The translations under genes and the position numbers were made by a program. A DNA stretch of 64,000 nt. It comes from Nakamurella lactea DSM 19367. Lineage in GTDB: Bacteria; Actinomycetota; Actinomycetes; Mycobacteriales; Nakamurellaceae. The stretch is taken from contig NZ_AUFT01000001.1 of assembly GCF_000426645.1 (NCBI RefSeq), forward strand, positions 124,001 to 188,000, given 5' to 3'. Under the pieces are notes generated by a model. That model saw only the letters and a program-made list of their open reading frames with translations. It was not told where the DNA came from and ran no database searches. Positions 16,626 to 25,178 of this stretch are shown here, piece by piece. The stretch's first letter is position 1. Each line of letters starts with the position of its first letter.

Positions 16626-16885
16626 TGGACCTGCAAATCGGCAACGGCGTGCTGAGCTTCCCGATCCCCGCTGACCCATACTTCGTGGACGTGACCCGTT
16701 GTGACGACGGCGAGTGGCTCATCGGCATGAAGGACGTCCGGATCCACGGCACCGACGAGACGGTAGAGCGGCTGGTCTTCGAGGCCATCTGCCAGATCGT
16801 CGATGCCCACGGTCGCAACGCGGTTGAGCGCATGGTGCACGAGGCCATCGCCAAGACCTATGCGCGGCAGGCGGTGGCATCGTGA
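16622..16885 (+). CDS. Hypothetical early protein
   Basis: 87 residues from GTG 16622 (an ATG directly follows). A beta-rich N-terminal half is followed by an amphipathic helix. It sits immediately before and is coupled to the YqaJ exonuclease, so it may assist recombination; that is positional inference only. Confidence 0.55.
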   Translation: MMDLQIGNGVLSFPIPADPYFVDVTRCDDGEWLIGMKDVRIHGTDETVERLVFEAICQIVDAHGRNAVERMVHEAIAKTYARQAVAS

Positions 16886-17847
16886 CCGCCGCAGAAGTAG
16901 ACCCATTGCACCCTTGCCCTGAATCCGTGTCGGTCGTCTCCGGTCACCGTGAGGACTGGCTGGCGAAGCGCTCCACTGGCATCGGCGGCTCCGACGTGTC
17001 GGCGATCCTGGGCATGAACAAGTACTCCAGCCCCCGCGACATCTGGCTGTCGAAGACTGGGCAGGGCAAGGACGCTCACTCGTGGCCGATCATGCGGGGC
17101 AACGCACTGGAGCGCCCACTGCTGGATTGGTTCGCCGAGCAGACGGGCCGGGCGGTTGCGTCTCTACCCATGCAGAGGAACGTCGAGCGGCCTTGGATGC
17201 TCGGGTCGACTGATGGGATCTCCGGCGACGGGATCCTGGAAGCGAAGACGGCGAGCTACTGGGTGGGACGGCATGACTGGGCCGACGGCATCGCGGACCA
17301 CGCCGAGATTCAGATCCAGTGGTACATGGCCGTTACCGGTCTCACTCATGGCTGGGTGATTGCGGCCCTGGGCGATGACGATCCGGTGATCAAGCCTGTG
17401 CAGCGCGACCAGAAGCTGATCGATGTGCTGATCGATGCGGCCGAAACCTTCTGGGTGCACAACGTTCTCGGCGAGGTCGAGCCTGAGCTGACGTGGCTGG
17501 ATCGCGGCACCGTCGCCGACGAGTACCCGACCGTTGAGCGTCACCGGGTGGACGGCTCGGCCGAGGTGGACGTGCAGATCACCACCCGTCAGTGGGCGGC
17601 CGACGAGATCAAGCGGGTCACGAAGATCAAGGACGCCGCCGAGGCCGAGATCATCCAAGCCTTGGGCGACGGCGACCACCTTGTGATCGACGGCCAGGTC
17701 GCCGCCACCCGCAAGGCGCGGAGCACCACCAGGTTCGACCGTTCCGCCGCCGAGGCTGACGGCCTGGACCTCACCCCGTACATGAACACCACCGAATCCC
17801 GCGTGCTCCGCATCCCCGCGAAGCGCGCCCCCTGGAAGGAAATCTGA
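16882..17847 (+). CDS. YqaJ-family viral recombinase (lambda-exonuclease-like nuclease)
   Basis: 321 residues from GTG 16882. The N-terminal signature RSTGIGGSDVSAILGMNKYSS and the downstream D-G-ILEAKTAS (D-x-E-x-K) are the hallmarks of YqaJ nucleases of the PD-(D/E)XK superfamily, and QIQWYMAVTG is the conserved glutamine helix. It would resect double-strand ends 5'-3' to provide single strands for the RecT annealing protein encoded two genes downstream. Together they form a phage recombination system analogous to lambda Exo/Beta. Confidence 0.92.
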   Translation: MTAAEVDPLHPCPESVSVVSGHREDWLAKRSTGIGGSDVSAILGMNKYSSPRDIWLSKTGQGKDAHSWPIMRGNALERPLLDWFAEQTGRAVASLPMQRNVERPWMLGSTDGISGDGILEAKTASYWVGRHDWADGIADHAEIQIQWYMAVTGLTHGWVIAALGDDDPVIKPVQRDQKLIDVLIDAAETFWVHNVLGEVEPELTWLDRGTVADEYPTVERHRVDGSAEVDVQITTRQWAADEIKRVTKIKDAAEAEIIQALGDGDHLVIDGQVAATRKARSTTRFDRSAAEADGLDLTPYMNTTESRVLRIPAKRAPWKEI

Positions 17848-18554
17848 TGGGCTGCGACATTCACCTGTACACCGAAGTGCAGAGCGACGATGGAACCTGG
17901 CGCACCACAACCGAACCAGTGGTCGCGGACGCTGGGACGGAGGACGAATACACCAGCCTGGAAGCTACGTTCCGCGGGCGAAACTACGACCTGTTCGCCA
18001 TCTTGGCTGGCGTTCGAAATGGCCGCGGCTTCGCCGGTACCGATCTCGGGGACCCGACCGTGCCGATCTCCGAACCCCGCGGGATTGCCGACGATGCATC
18101 CGAGCAATACCGCGCCGAGTCGGACCGGTGGGGCGTCGACGGCCACTCGCACAGTTACTTCACCCTGACGGAGTTGCTGCGGCACACCTGGACCGAATCG
18201 ACTACAACGCACCGGATGTGGGTGCGACGCAAGAAAACCGCGTCCGCGATGAGCCAGTACCTACTCAGTCAGGGACTCGATGACCCTGACAAATTCGCGG
18301 CCCGGATGCAGGAGATCTTTCAGTCCACCGGGGAAGACGGATACCGCTATCTGGAGAACTGGGAGGCCGAGGGTTGCGGTCGCTCCAGTGAAGGCCAGGG
18401 TGCATCTGGCTGGCGCACGATTCAGTGGACGACCAATCACCTTGAGTCGGCCGGTTCGAGTTGGTCGAAGTTCCTGGTGTCCCTGTGCTCGCTGGCTGCG
18501 ACCTACGGACTGACCAACGACCAGGTCCGCATCTCCTTCTTCTTCGACAACTGA
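17847..18554 (+). CDS. Phage protein of the MGCDIH-start family, unknown function
   Basis: 235 residues from ATG 17847 (TGATG overlap). The opening MGCDIHLYTEV is a very conserved start seen in many phage proteins of unknown role, followed by YDLFAILAGVRNG and FTLTELLRHTW. The position between exonuclease and annealing protein suggests a link to recombination or replication, but I know of no demonstrated activity. Confidence 0.7.
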   Translation: MGCDIHLYTEVQSDDGTWRTTTEPVVADAGTEDEYTSLEATFRGRNYDLFAILAGVRNGRGFAGTDLGDPTVPISEPRGIADDASEQYRAESDRWGVDGHSHSYFTLTELLRHTWTESTTTHRMWVRRKKTASAMSQYLLSQGLDDPDKFAARMQEIFQSTGEDGYRYLENWEAEGCGRSSEGQGASGWRTIQWTTNHLESAGSSWSKFLVSLCSLAATYGLTNDQVRISFFFDN

Positions 18555-18565
18555 GAGGCACCACT

Positions 18566-19387
18566 ATGGCATCGAATCTCGCAGCCCGCGCCGCCGAACA
18601 GGTCGAGCAGCAGACTGCACCGAACCGTCCGCCGACGATCAAGGAACAGATCGGCCGGATGGAATCGCAGTTCGCGCTGGCTATGCCTCGCGGCTCGGAG
18701 GCGGCGCAGCTGGTGCGTGACGCGATCACCGCGATCAACACCAACCCTCAGCTTGCCGAGTGCACGCCGGCTTCGGTGCTCGGGGCTTTGATGACGTGCG
18801 CGCAATTAGGGCTACGCCCAGGCGTTCTGGGTCACGCCTGGGTCCTGCCGTTCCGGTCCAAGGGCGTGATGCAGGCGCAGCTGGTGATCGGCTATCAGGG
18901 CCTCGTTGAGTTGGCCCACCGCACCGGTCAGGTCGCATCCTTGATCGCCCGGGAGGTCCACGAGCGCGACCACTTCGACGTGGACTACGGCCTCGCAGAC
19001 TCGTTGATCCACAAGCCTTTGCTCAACGGCGACCGCGGTCCCGTCACCGGGTACTACGCCATCGTCAAGTTTAAGGGTGGCGGCCACTCGTTCATCTACG
19101 CCAGCAAGGCCGACGTCGAGGCGCACCGCGACAAGTTCTCCAAGATGAAGAGCTTCGGTCCGTGGGTCGACAACTTCGACAGCATGGCCTTGAAGACGGT
19201 CGTGCGGATGCTGGCCAAGTGGATGCCCAAGTCCACCGAGTTCGCCAACGCAATCAGCGCCGACGAGGGCGTGCGGGTCGACTACTCCCCCACCGCCGAC
19301 GTCGCGCAGGCAACCGAGTATGTGCAGCCGCAGCTGGAAGAGGCACCGGTCGAGGGCGTCGTCGTCTCCGAGGGTGGCGAGTCCTGA
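18566..19387 (+). CDS. recT: RecT-family single-strand annealing protein
   Basis: 273 residues from ATG 18566, with GAGAGG upstream. The RecT core is clear: SVLGALMTCAQLGLRPG, HAWVLPFRSKG, LVIGYQGLVELAHRTGQV, GYYAIVKFKGGGHSFIY and KTVVRMLAKWMPKS. RecT forms rings and filaments on single-stranded DNA and anneals complementary strands, working with the YqaJ exonuclease. The C-terminal 40 residues are acidic and probably disordered. Confidence 0.95.
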   Translation: MASNLAARAAEQVEQQTAPNRPPTIKEQIGRMESQFALAMPRGSEAAQLVRDAITAINTNPQLAECTPASVLGALMTCAQLGLRPGVLGHAWVLPFRSKGVMQAQLVIGYQGLVELAHRTGQVASLIAREVHERDHFDVDYGLADSLIHKPLLNGDRGPVTGYYAIVKFKGGGHSFIYASKADVEAHRDKFSKMKSFGPWVDNFDSMALKTVVRMLAKWMPKSTEFANAISADEGVRVDYSPTADVAQATEYVQPQLEEAPVEGVVVSEGGES

Positions 19388-19656
19388 TGGCCGATAACGT
19401 CGAACCCCCCAAGATCACCCACCTGGGGATGCAGCGTGGCGTGTGGCCCGTGCAGGTGTTCACCAGTTCCCTCTATGCCGCCAACTGGGCGGCCGATGCC
19501 AATGCAGGAGTGCAGACCCGCTACATCTGGCCAGTCCTCAGTGTCGAATTGGGCAAGCGCCAGAAGGCCGAGCATGTACCGGCCCGCACCGTGTTGGTCG
19601 ACTACGACGATTACGCAAACCTGATCGCCGAGCCCGACACGGACGCCGACCAGTGA
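19387..19656 (+). CDS. Hypothetical early protein downstream of recT
   Basis: 89 residues starting in a TGATG overlap with recT. Contains GVWPVQVFTSSLYAANWA and a beta-strand-rich C-terminal half. Function unknown. Confidence 0.6.
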   Translation: MADNVEPPKITHLGMQRGVWPVQVFTSSLYAANWAADANAGVQTRYIWPVLSVELGKRQKAEHVPARTVLVDYDDYANLIAEPDTDADQ

Positions 19657-19820
19657 ACACCCGTCAGTACCAACACCTCTGCCGCCGAGCCGAACGCGAG
19701 GGCTACGACGGCGACATTGCCGACCTGATCTACGAGGACCACGAGCGCGCACAGGATCAGCGGCGCGCGGAACGTGAGCGCGGCAAGGCATACGACTACG
19801 AACAGGAGAAGGTGTCATGA
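19653..19820 (+). CDS. Small highly charged helical protein
   Basis: 55 residues from GTG 19653, coupled at both ends. Rich in Glu, Arg and Asp (YEDHERAQDQRRAERERG), predicted helical. Function unknown. Confidence 0.55.
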   Translation: MNTRQYQHLCRRAEREGYDGDIADLIYEDHERAQDQRRAERERGKAYDYEQEKVS

Positions 19821-20215
19821 GCACACCCATCAAGTTCGAGGACATCCGAGTCGGGGACCGGGTGCGCGGGATCGACCATCACGACAACGGGACCACGGTC
19901 ACGGTTGAGTGTGTGGTCACAGACCTGGACGACAACTGGTTCACGGACGGCGGGAACTTCGAGTCTTTCCGGGCACCGAAGACAACTCCTGGGGTTCGTC
20001 GGACGTTCGAGCTGATCGAGCGCCCAAAGCCGGAGTTCAAGCCGGGCCAGATCTGGCGGCACCGTGTCAGCGGCAACAGGTACCTGATCCTAGAGATCGG
20101 CAACAGTGACCCGCTGGCCTGGGGCATCGACTCCCGCATCCTGATTGCCTACCACGACTTCGACAACCACCTGACCTACGTCGGCGAGGCTGAGATCACG
20201 GTGAAGCAGCCATGA
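19817..20215 (+). CDS. Hypothetical protein with two SH3-like halves
   Basis: 132 residues from ATG 19817. The two halves have similar layout, IRVGDRVRGIDHHDNG and FKPGQIWRHRVSGNRYLIL, each starting with a G-x-x-W/V-R strand, suggesting two small beta barrels. Function unknown. Confidence 0.6.
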   Translation: MSTPIKFEDIRVGDRVRGIDHHDNGTTVTVECVVTDLDDNWFTDGGNFESFRAPKTTPGVRRTFELIERPKPEFKPGQIWRHRVSGNRYLILEIGNSDPLAWGIDSRILIAYHDFDNHLTYVGEAEITVKQP

Positions 20216-20415
20216 CTGACTACTACATCTCCCGCGACCAGGAGTGCATCGTCGTGGAGCTGGAGGACACCTGCAACCACCGCGATGCCGGCGTCTCCCT
20301 CACCACCACCGAGTGGGAAGCATTCGTCGCAGAAGGTGACGCGATCCGGGATGCGATCGAGTCCGGGGCTGACGATCCGGACGTGCTGGGCGATCTGATC
20401 CGGGACGGTGCGTGA
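20212..20415 (+). CDS. Small acidic protein
   Basis: 67 residues from ATG 20212. Strongly acidic (repeated Asp/Glu in the C-terminal half), with DYYISRDQECIVVELE as a beta hairpin. Small acidic phage proteins can mimic DNA, but nothing here proves that. Confidence 0.55.
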   Translation: MTDYYISRDQECIVVELEDTCNHRDAGVSLTTTEWEAFVAEGDAIRDAIESGADDPDVLGDLIRDGA

Positions 20416-20678
20416 TGAGCATCGATCCTAGTGACGTCCACCAGCGCGTCGATGCCGAAGTGACCGCGATCGAGTACGCGGTTTGGCTGCCTGGCTTCGG
20501 TCAAGTAGTCCGGGGTGTCGATGAGTCCCGAGCGCGGGAAGTCGTTGATGCACACCGGGCCGAAGGTCGCTACTGCACCGTGACGTTCCGCAAGCGTCGG
20601 ACGCAGTGGACCGCATGGTCGGACTCGTACAACCCGTCCGAGATCGCGTGGACCACCTGGACAGGTGATCCCGAATGA
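20412..20678 (+). CDS. Hypothetical early protein
   Basis: 88 residues from GTG 20412 (ATG 20415 is an equally good start). The C-terminal half is tryptophan-rich (WTAWSDSYNPSEIAWTTW). Function unknown. Confidence 0.55.
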   Translation: MMSIDPSDVHQRVDAEVTAIEYAVWLPGFGQVVRGVDESRAREVVDAHRAEGRYCTVTFRKRRTQWTAWSDSYNPSEIAWTTWTGDPE

Positions 20679-20791
20679 CCTGCTGCATATGCCATTCCCC
20701 AGCCCACACCGTCTACGCCGAGGGTCCGGAGATCGCAGGGTTTTGCGCCATCTGCGATCGGATCGGCGCTGAAGATCAGGAGGAATTGTGA
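20675..20791 (+). CDS. Mini-protein with two CxxC pairs (zinc ribbon)
   Basis: Only 38 residues, from ATG 20675 to TGA 20791. It contains CCICHS near the N-terminus and CAICDR about 25 residues later, the spacing of a four-Cys zinc ribbon. It is coupled to both neighbours, by ATGA and by GTGA overlap, which supports it as a real gene. Confidence 0.6.
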   Translation: MTCCICHSPAHTVYAEGPEIAGFCAICDRIGAEDQEEL

Positions 20792-21093
20792 ACACCCGAC
20801 TCTTGCATGACATGATTTACATGCAGTGCCCCGCTTGCGATTTCCTGCACGGCGTCAGGATCATCGGTCAGGGCGCCTGGGACTGGGACTGCAACAGGGA
20901 TGCGCCGACCATCTCCCCGTCGATCCTGGTTCAGGGTGGCGCTGAGAACATCCGCTGCCACTCATTCCTCAAGGCTGGGCGCTGGGAGTTCCTGTCCGAC
21001 TGCACTCATGCGTTCGCCGGGCAAACCGTCGACATGGTGCCACTTCCCCCCGTGCGATGGTACGGCGCCGGGGATGACGAGGACGAGACATGA
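20788..21093 (+). CDS. DUF6527 family protein
   Basis: 101 residues from GTG 20788, with AGGAGG upstream. The order of motifs fits DUF6527: MQCPACDFLHGV, WDWDCNRDAPTISPSIL, IRCHSFLKAGRWEFLSDCTHAFAGQTV. The Cys and His positions suggest a metal site. The family is common in phages and prophages; no established function known to me. Confidence 0.75.
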   Translation: MNTRLLHDMIYMQCPACDFLHGVRIIGQGAWDWDCNRDAPTISPSILVQGGAENIRCHSFLKAGRWEFLSDCTHAFAGQTVDMVPLPPVRWYGAGDDEDET

Positions 21094-21287
21094 GCGACCT
21101 AATGAACTTCATCCCCACCGTGCCTGTAGGCAGCGGCGTCTCGGTCGATGTCATCTTGGAGATCCGGCGCGTCACATTCCTTGAAGCGGCGGCGCTACTG
21201 GATACCGAAGCGCCCGAGCACTTTGGGAGCTACTGGGGATGGCGTGCCGCTGCCGACCGTCTGCGCCTCGCTGCTGAGGAGGACTGA
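21090..21287 (+). CDS. Hypothetical early protein
   Basis: 65 residues from ATG 21090, coupled upstream (ATGA) and downstream (TGATG). Contains SYWGWRAAADRLRLAAEED, a C-terminal helix. Function unknown. Confidence 0.55.
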   Translation: MSDLMNFIPTVPVGSGVSVDVILEIRRVTFLEAAALLDTEAPEHFGSYWGWRAAADRLRLAAEED

Positions 21288-21388
21288 TGAGCGCCCCCAT
21301 GGAGTCCGCCCGCTCGGTCTACCTGGGTGGCCTGGCGCTGCTGCTGATCATCGTGGCGGCTGCGGTCATCTGCGGGGTGCTTCGATGA
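21287..21388 (+). CDS. Single-helix membrane mini-protein
   Basis: 33 residues, from ATG 21287 (TGATG overlap) to TGA 21388 (ATGA overlap with the next gene). Almost the whole protein is one transmembrane helix (GGLALLLIIVAAAVI). One of several such peptides in this operon. Confidence 0.5.
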   Translation: MSAPMESARSVYLGGLALLLIIVAAAVICGVLR

Positions 21389-21888
21389 GCGAGTGCGAGT
21401 GCTTCCCGGTCGAGAACCCTTGGACCTACTACGGAATCGTGGAGCCGGGTGGGGCAATGGATCCGAACCCCGACTGTCCGGTTCACTTCCCCGCGAACGA
21501 GAAGGGGCCGACGCTGCGGGAGCGGTACCTACGAGCCACCCTGACTACCCGCTCGGCCGTCGTGAAGATGTACGGCAAATGGTGGTACGGATGCGATTTC
21601 AACCATCGGCCTGGCCTCGTCGATGAGCAGTTCCCCACCCACGCCGAAGCTCTTGCCGCTGCCAACCAGCACGCCTTGAAGCACGTGATGCAGGACTATC
21701 GCCCCTGCTGCTGGTGCTCACGATGCCAGGACGTGGAGATCCAACGGGAGCTTGCTGCCGGTCGATTCCCCGCCCGCTTCATGATCGTGTGTCCCGACTG
21801 CGGCAACAAGCGTTGCCCCCGAGCCACTTTCCACGAGCACACATGCACCGGATCCAACGATCCGGGCCAGGAAGGAAGTCGGTACTGA
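21385..21888 (+). CDS. Cys-rich phage protein with C-terminal zinc motif
   Basis: 167 residues from ATG 21385. The N-terminal part has CECFPVENPWTYYGIV and DPNPDCPVHFP. The C-terminal part ends in VCPDCGNKRCPRATFHEHTCTGSN, a Cys/His cluster that recurs at the end of many actinobacteriophage early proteins. Binding of zinc and then nucleic acid is plausible; function unknown. Confidence 0.65.
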   Translation: MSECECFPVENPWTYYGIVEPGGAMDPNPDCPVHFPANEKGPTLRERYLRATLTTRSAVVKMYGKWWYGCDFNHRPGLVDEQFPTHAEALAAANQHALKHVMQDYRPCCWCSRCQDVEIQRELAAGRFPARFMIVCPDCGNKRCPRATFHEHTCTGSNDPGQEGSRY

Positions 21889-22280
21889 TGACCATCAGCT
21901 TGGCCGCACTGGAGGCGGCAGACAAGGCAGCAACCGAGAGGCCGTGGCGCGCCGACGACGAGCACGGACTCATCCCCGGCGCGACCCCGGCTTGGTGCGT
22001 ATCGCTGGACGATGGCTCCGAAGGGTACGTCCGGGACATTGCCTACACCACGGGCATTCACGAGCAGACCGACGCCGAGCTTATAGCCCTCTACCGCAAC
22101 GCCACACCGCAACTGGCGCAGGCGCTTCGGGCGGTGCTGGCGCTGGCGGACAAGTGGGACCAGGAGTCCAAGCGGCAGGCAATCATGCGCGGTCTGGGCA
22201 ACACCTGGCGGTCCGAAGATCTTGACGAGTGCTCACGTCTTGTCAGACAGGCCATCGCCGACGCAGGGGTGGAGCCGTGA
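21888..22280 (+). CDS. Hypothetical early protein
   Basis: 130 residues starting in a TGATG overlap. Resembles phage ead/Ea22-type small proteins in layout: a helix with ALEAADKAATERPW, then DAELIALYRNATPQLAQALRAVLALADKW. The resemblance is weak. Confidence 0.5.
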   Translation: MTISLAALEAADKAATERPWRADDEHGLIPGATPAWCVSLDDGSEGYVRDIAYTTGIHEQTDAELIALYRNATPQLAQALRAVLALADKWDQESKRQAIMRGLGNTWRSEDLDECSRLVRQAIADAGVEP

Positions 22281-22507
22281 CCGAGCACGAACCCATCGAT
22301 CTCCTTGGCGCTCTGGCACGCAGCATCGAAGCCACACGGGTGCAACGTCGCATCAACCGACTGCCCCGAGCGTGCGAGCTCTGCCGCCGGTACGAGCCCG
22401 ACCACGAGGCGACGTGTCCAGTTCGGCTGGCGCAACAACTCGAACGCATCAACCCATCGCTCGCGGCTGACATTGCCGCCGACAGAACGGAACACGACCA
22501 TGCCTAG
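22277..22507 (+). CDS. Small protein with CxxC...H...C motif
   Basis: 76 residues from GTG 22277. CELCRRYEPDHEATCPVRL gives three Cys and a His in a zinc-knuckle-like spacing. Function unknown. Confidence 0.55.
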   Translation: MTEHEPIDLLGALARSIEATRVQRRINRLPRACELCRRYEPDHEATCPVRLAQQLERINPSLAADIAADRTEHDHA

Positions 22508-22670
22508 GAATAACAGCAAGGAACGCAAGGACCGCCGACGTCAGGTAGTGGCGCTGAACCAGGCGCAACTGGTCGAGGTCTTCAAGTGCTGCGACGACAA
22601 GACGATCCTGACGTTCGCCGAGCATCAGAAGCGGGCGCACGGAACGGTTGGCGCCGAGGCCACATCATGA
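22500..22670 (+). CDS. Small basic protein
   Basis: 56 residues from ATG 22500, overlapping the previous stop by 8 nt. Basic N-terminus (NNSKERKDRRRQ), then a helical segment with CC. Function unknown. Confidence 0.5.
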   Translation: MPRNNSKERKDRRRQVVALNQAQLVEVFKCCDDKTILTFAEHQKRAHGTVGAEATS

Positions 22671-22765
22671 CCCGCCTCGTCCCCGCCATCCTCATCCTCT
22701 GGGCCGTGTCGGTGCTGGTGCTGCTGCCCCGCCTGGTGTCTGACGTCCGGGCGGTGTGGGCATGA
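22667..22765 (+). CDS. Single-helix membrane mini-protein
   Basis: 32 residues, ATG 22667 to TGA 22765, coupled at both ends. It is essentially one transmembrane helix (LVPAILILWAVSVLVLLP). Confidence 0.5.
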   Translation: MTRLVPAILILWAVSVLVLLPRLVSDVRAVWA

Positions 22766-22974
22766 GCCGGCTAGTGAGCGGCGGCCCGTGGACGGCAAGG
22801 AGTCAGCTGGTCGATGTCCTGCGCCGGATCACAGACGATGCGCAATCCGATGCGCTGGTCGATGCTTTCGAGGCAGAGATTCACGCCGCCATCCTGCGGG
22901 CCGCCAGTCAAAGAGCCTTCGCAGCAGCCGCTGCCGCCGCTGATCGCCTGCGGGCTGGGGAAGGAGACCAGTGA
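22762..22974 (+). CDS. Small helical protein upstream of the methyltransferase
   Basis: 70 residues from ATG 22762, Ala-rich helices, ending in an overlap with the methyltransferase start. Function unknown. Confidence 0.5.
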   Translation: MSRLVSGGPWTARSQLVDVLRRITDDAQSDALVDAFEAEIHAAILRAASQRAFAAAAAAADRLRAGEGDQ

Positions 22975-24542
22975 TCACGGTGACCGACATTTTCGCAGGC
23001 GCCGGCGGGTCGAGCTCCGGCGCAGTGCAGGTGCCGGGCGTCCATGTCGCCCTGGCAGCGAATCACTGGCAGCTGGCCGTGGACGTCCACAACTCCAACC
23101 ACCCGACGACCGAGCACGCCTGCGTCGACCTGCACATGGAGGACCCCCGGAACTTCCCGAAGACCGACATCCTGTGGGCATCTCCGGAGTGCACCAAGTG
23201 GTCGATCGCCAACAGCAAGGCGACCGCGCTCAGTGTGGAGATGGGCGGCGACCCCAGCCTTTTCGATGACGTGCCGGACGAGCTGATCAGCACCGACGAG
23301 GACGAGATCAGTCGTTCCCGGCTGCTGATGTTTGACGTCCTCCGGTTCATCGAGTACCACCGCTACCGGGCCGTCGTTGTGGAGAACGTCGTGGACATTG
23401 CCACCCAACCGAAGTACGGCACCGCCTGGGAGTCGTGGAAGCGTGGCCTGCACAACCTGGGCTACCAGTTCCGGATCGTGTCCCTCAACTCCATGCACGC
23501 CGGGGCGATGGGCAGGCCAGCACCGCAGTCCCGGGACCGCCTGTACATCATCGCCGTCCCCGTCGGCGAGAAGTTCCCCGACGTCGACTCGATCCTCCGA
23601 CCACGGGCCTACTGCGGGCGCTGCGACAAGATCGTGGAGACCAGCCAGTCCTGGAAGAACGGGAAGACGGTCGGCCGGTACCGGGCGCAGTACGTGTACG
23701 TGTGCACCGGCTGCTGGAAGGCTGTCGAACCGGCATGGCTGCCCGCGTCGACGGCGATCGACTGGTCCATCCAAGGCCAGCGGATCGGTGACCGCACGAA
23801 GCCGCTGTCTCCCAAGACCATGGCGCGCATCCGCGAAGGGCTCAGGAGGTACGGGCACGAGTTCCTGACAATCCACCGCGGCGACCGGACACCAGGTGTG
23901 GCCGACAACCGGGTCATGGCAACCACCGACGCGCTCCCCGCACTGACTGCGTCCGGGAACTTCCTCGGCCTGGCGGTGCCCGTCGAAGGCAGAGACGGCA
24001 AGGAGGCCCGGCCGATCAACAAGCCGCTTCGCACCATGACCACCCGCAATGAGACGGGCATCCTGACGATGCTGCGGGGCACCAACTCCCCGAAGCTCAC
24101 GAACGAACCGCTGGACACCATGGCGGCTTCCGGGAATCACCACGGACTCCTGGTGCCCTACTACTCGTCGTCGGACACCGGCCGACCAACGAGCGATCCG
24201 ATCGGCACGCTCACCACCCGCGACCGATACGCGCTACTAATGCGGAACAACTCGAGCAAGGGCGACGGGGCCGAGATGGTCACCCCGTCTCACGAGCCGA
24301 TGCGAACCCTCACCACCCACGGCCATCAGTCCGTCCTGGAACCCGCCACGATCGATCCGGAGGACTGCTCGTTCCGGATGCTCGAACCACACGAGATCGC
24401 CGCCGGCATGAGCTTCCCAGCCGACTACCGGTGGGTCGGGTCGAAGCGGGACCGGGTCCGGATGGCCGGGAACGCTGTCACTCCCCCGGCTGCACGGGAT
24501 CTCGTCGCGGTCGTAGCCGAATCGCTGGGGGGTGCGGCATGA
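22971..24542 (+). CDS. C5 cytosine-specific DNA methyltransferase with zinc-ribbon insert and repeated motif-IX-like units
   Basis: 523 residues from GTG 22971. S-adenosylmethionine motif I is DIFAGAGGSSSG (6-17); the catalytic loop reads ASPECTKWS with Cys74, so PEC replaces the usual PPC; motif VI is ENV (138-140); motif VIII QSRDRLYII (186 on); motif X AGNAVTPPAA at the C-terminus. Between VIII and IX there is a four-Cys ribbon (Cys215, 218, 245, 248). Then come about five repeats, each near 30 residues, of the form P-L-x-T-M/L-T-x (around 320, 351, 379, 409, 442), where ordinary enzymes have one motif IX. It probably methylates phage DNA against restriction. The target sequence is unknown and no partner nuclease is nearby. 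Confidence 0.9.
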   Translation: MITVTDIFAGAGGSSSGAVQVPGVHVALAANHWQLAVDVHNSNHPTTEHACVDLHMEDPRNFPKTDILWASPECTKWSIANSKATALSVEMGGDPSLFDDVPDELISTDEDEISRSRLLMFDVLRFIEYHRYRAVVVENVVDIATQPKYGTAWESWKRGLHNLGYQFRIVSLNSMHAGAMGRPAPQSRDRLYIIAVPVGEKFPDVDSILRPRAYCGRCDKIVETSQSWKNGKTVGRYRAQYVYVCTGCWKAVEPAWLPASTAIDWSIQGQRIGDRTKPLSPKTMARIREGLRRYGHEFLTIHRGDRTPGVADNRVMATTDALPALTASGNFLGLAVPVEGRDGKEARPINKPLRTMTTRNETGILTMLRGTNSPKLTNEPLDTMAASGNHHGLLVPYYSSSDTGRPTSDPIGTLTTRDRYALLMRNNSSKGDGAEMVTPSHEPMRTLTTHGHQSVLEPATIDPEDCSFRMLEPHEIAAGMSFPADYRWVGSKRDRVRMAGNAVTPPAARDLVAVVAESLGGAA

Positions 24543-24694
24543 CCTGCATCTGCGGCCATGACGCCGCTGACCACCAGCTCGTGCCTGTGAGCGACAAGGC
24601 GTACGAGATCCACGAATGCGACCTGTGCCCGTGTCCTGGCTACTGCGCCGACGAGGCACTAGCGGCGGTAGAAGCGATGGGAGACAAGGAATGA
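24539..24694 (+). CDS. Small Cys-rich protein
   Basis: 51 residues from ATG 24539. CICGHDAADHQL and HECDLCPCPGYC give a Cys/His pattern seen in small actinobacteriophage proteins and compatible with a zinc site. Coupled to the methyltransferase and to the DUF4326 gene. Confidence 0.6.
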   Translation: MTCICGHDAADHQLVPVSDKAYEIHECDLCPCPGYCADEALAAVEAMGDKE

Positions 24695-25059
24695 GCCCGA
24701 AGCGAATCCAGATGTCCCGCCAGCATCCGTGGCGGGCTGACAACCCCGACGCGGTAATCGTCAGCCGGCCGTCGAAGTGGGGCAATCCGTTTCGGGTGAT
24801 GCGGGCTGACTGTAGCGCCGGCGGTAGGTGCTGGGCCGTTGCTCTCGGGGCGATGGTCGTTTACCAACACCCAAGCAGTCTGTCGCTTGCCCGCGAGATG
24901 GCCGTTGAGTTCTTCAAGTCGTGGATGGCAGAAGACGACCACCATGACCTCGCGGACCCATCTCCACTGGCTGGTAAGGACTTGGCCTGCTGGTGCCCGC
25001 TCGATCAGCCGTGCCATGCAGATGTGCTGCTGGAACTGGCGAACGGCGGTGCCTCGTGA
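24691..25059 (+). CDS. DUF4326 domain protein
   Basis: 122 residues from ATG 24691. PWRADNPDAVIVSRPSKWGNPF is the diagnostic opening of DUF4326, and LAGKDLACWCPLDQPCHADVLLELAN the diagnostic end, with conserved Cys and His. The family is frequent in phages. No established activity known to me. Confidence 0.85.
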   Translation: MSPKRIQMSRQHPWRADNPDAVIVSRPSKWGNPFRVMRADCSAGGRCWAVALGAMVVYQHPSSLSLAREMAVEFFKSWMAEDDHHDLADPSPLAGKDLACWCPLDQPCHADVLLELANGGAS

Positions 25060-25178
25060 CCACCATCCTCGCTTGCCTCGCCACCACCACAGCCCTCCTG
25101 CTGCTCCTGTGGCACACGGGCTGGATCTTCGAAGTCCTCGGGCGGATACCCGGGGCTGATGTCAGGGAGCGCAAGTGA
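25056..25178 (+). CDS. Single-helix membrane mini-protein
   Basis: 40 residues from GTG 25056. One transmembrane helix (CLATTTALLLLLWHTGWIF) with a basic C-terminal end. Coupled to DUF4326 and to the WhiB gene. Confidence 0.55.
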   Translation: MTTILACLATTTALLLLLWHTGWIFEVLGRIPGADVRERK

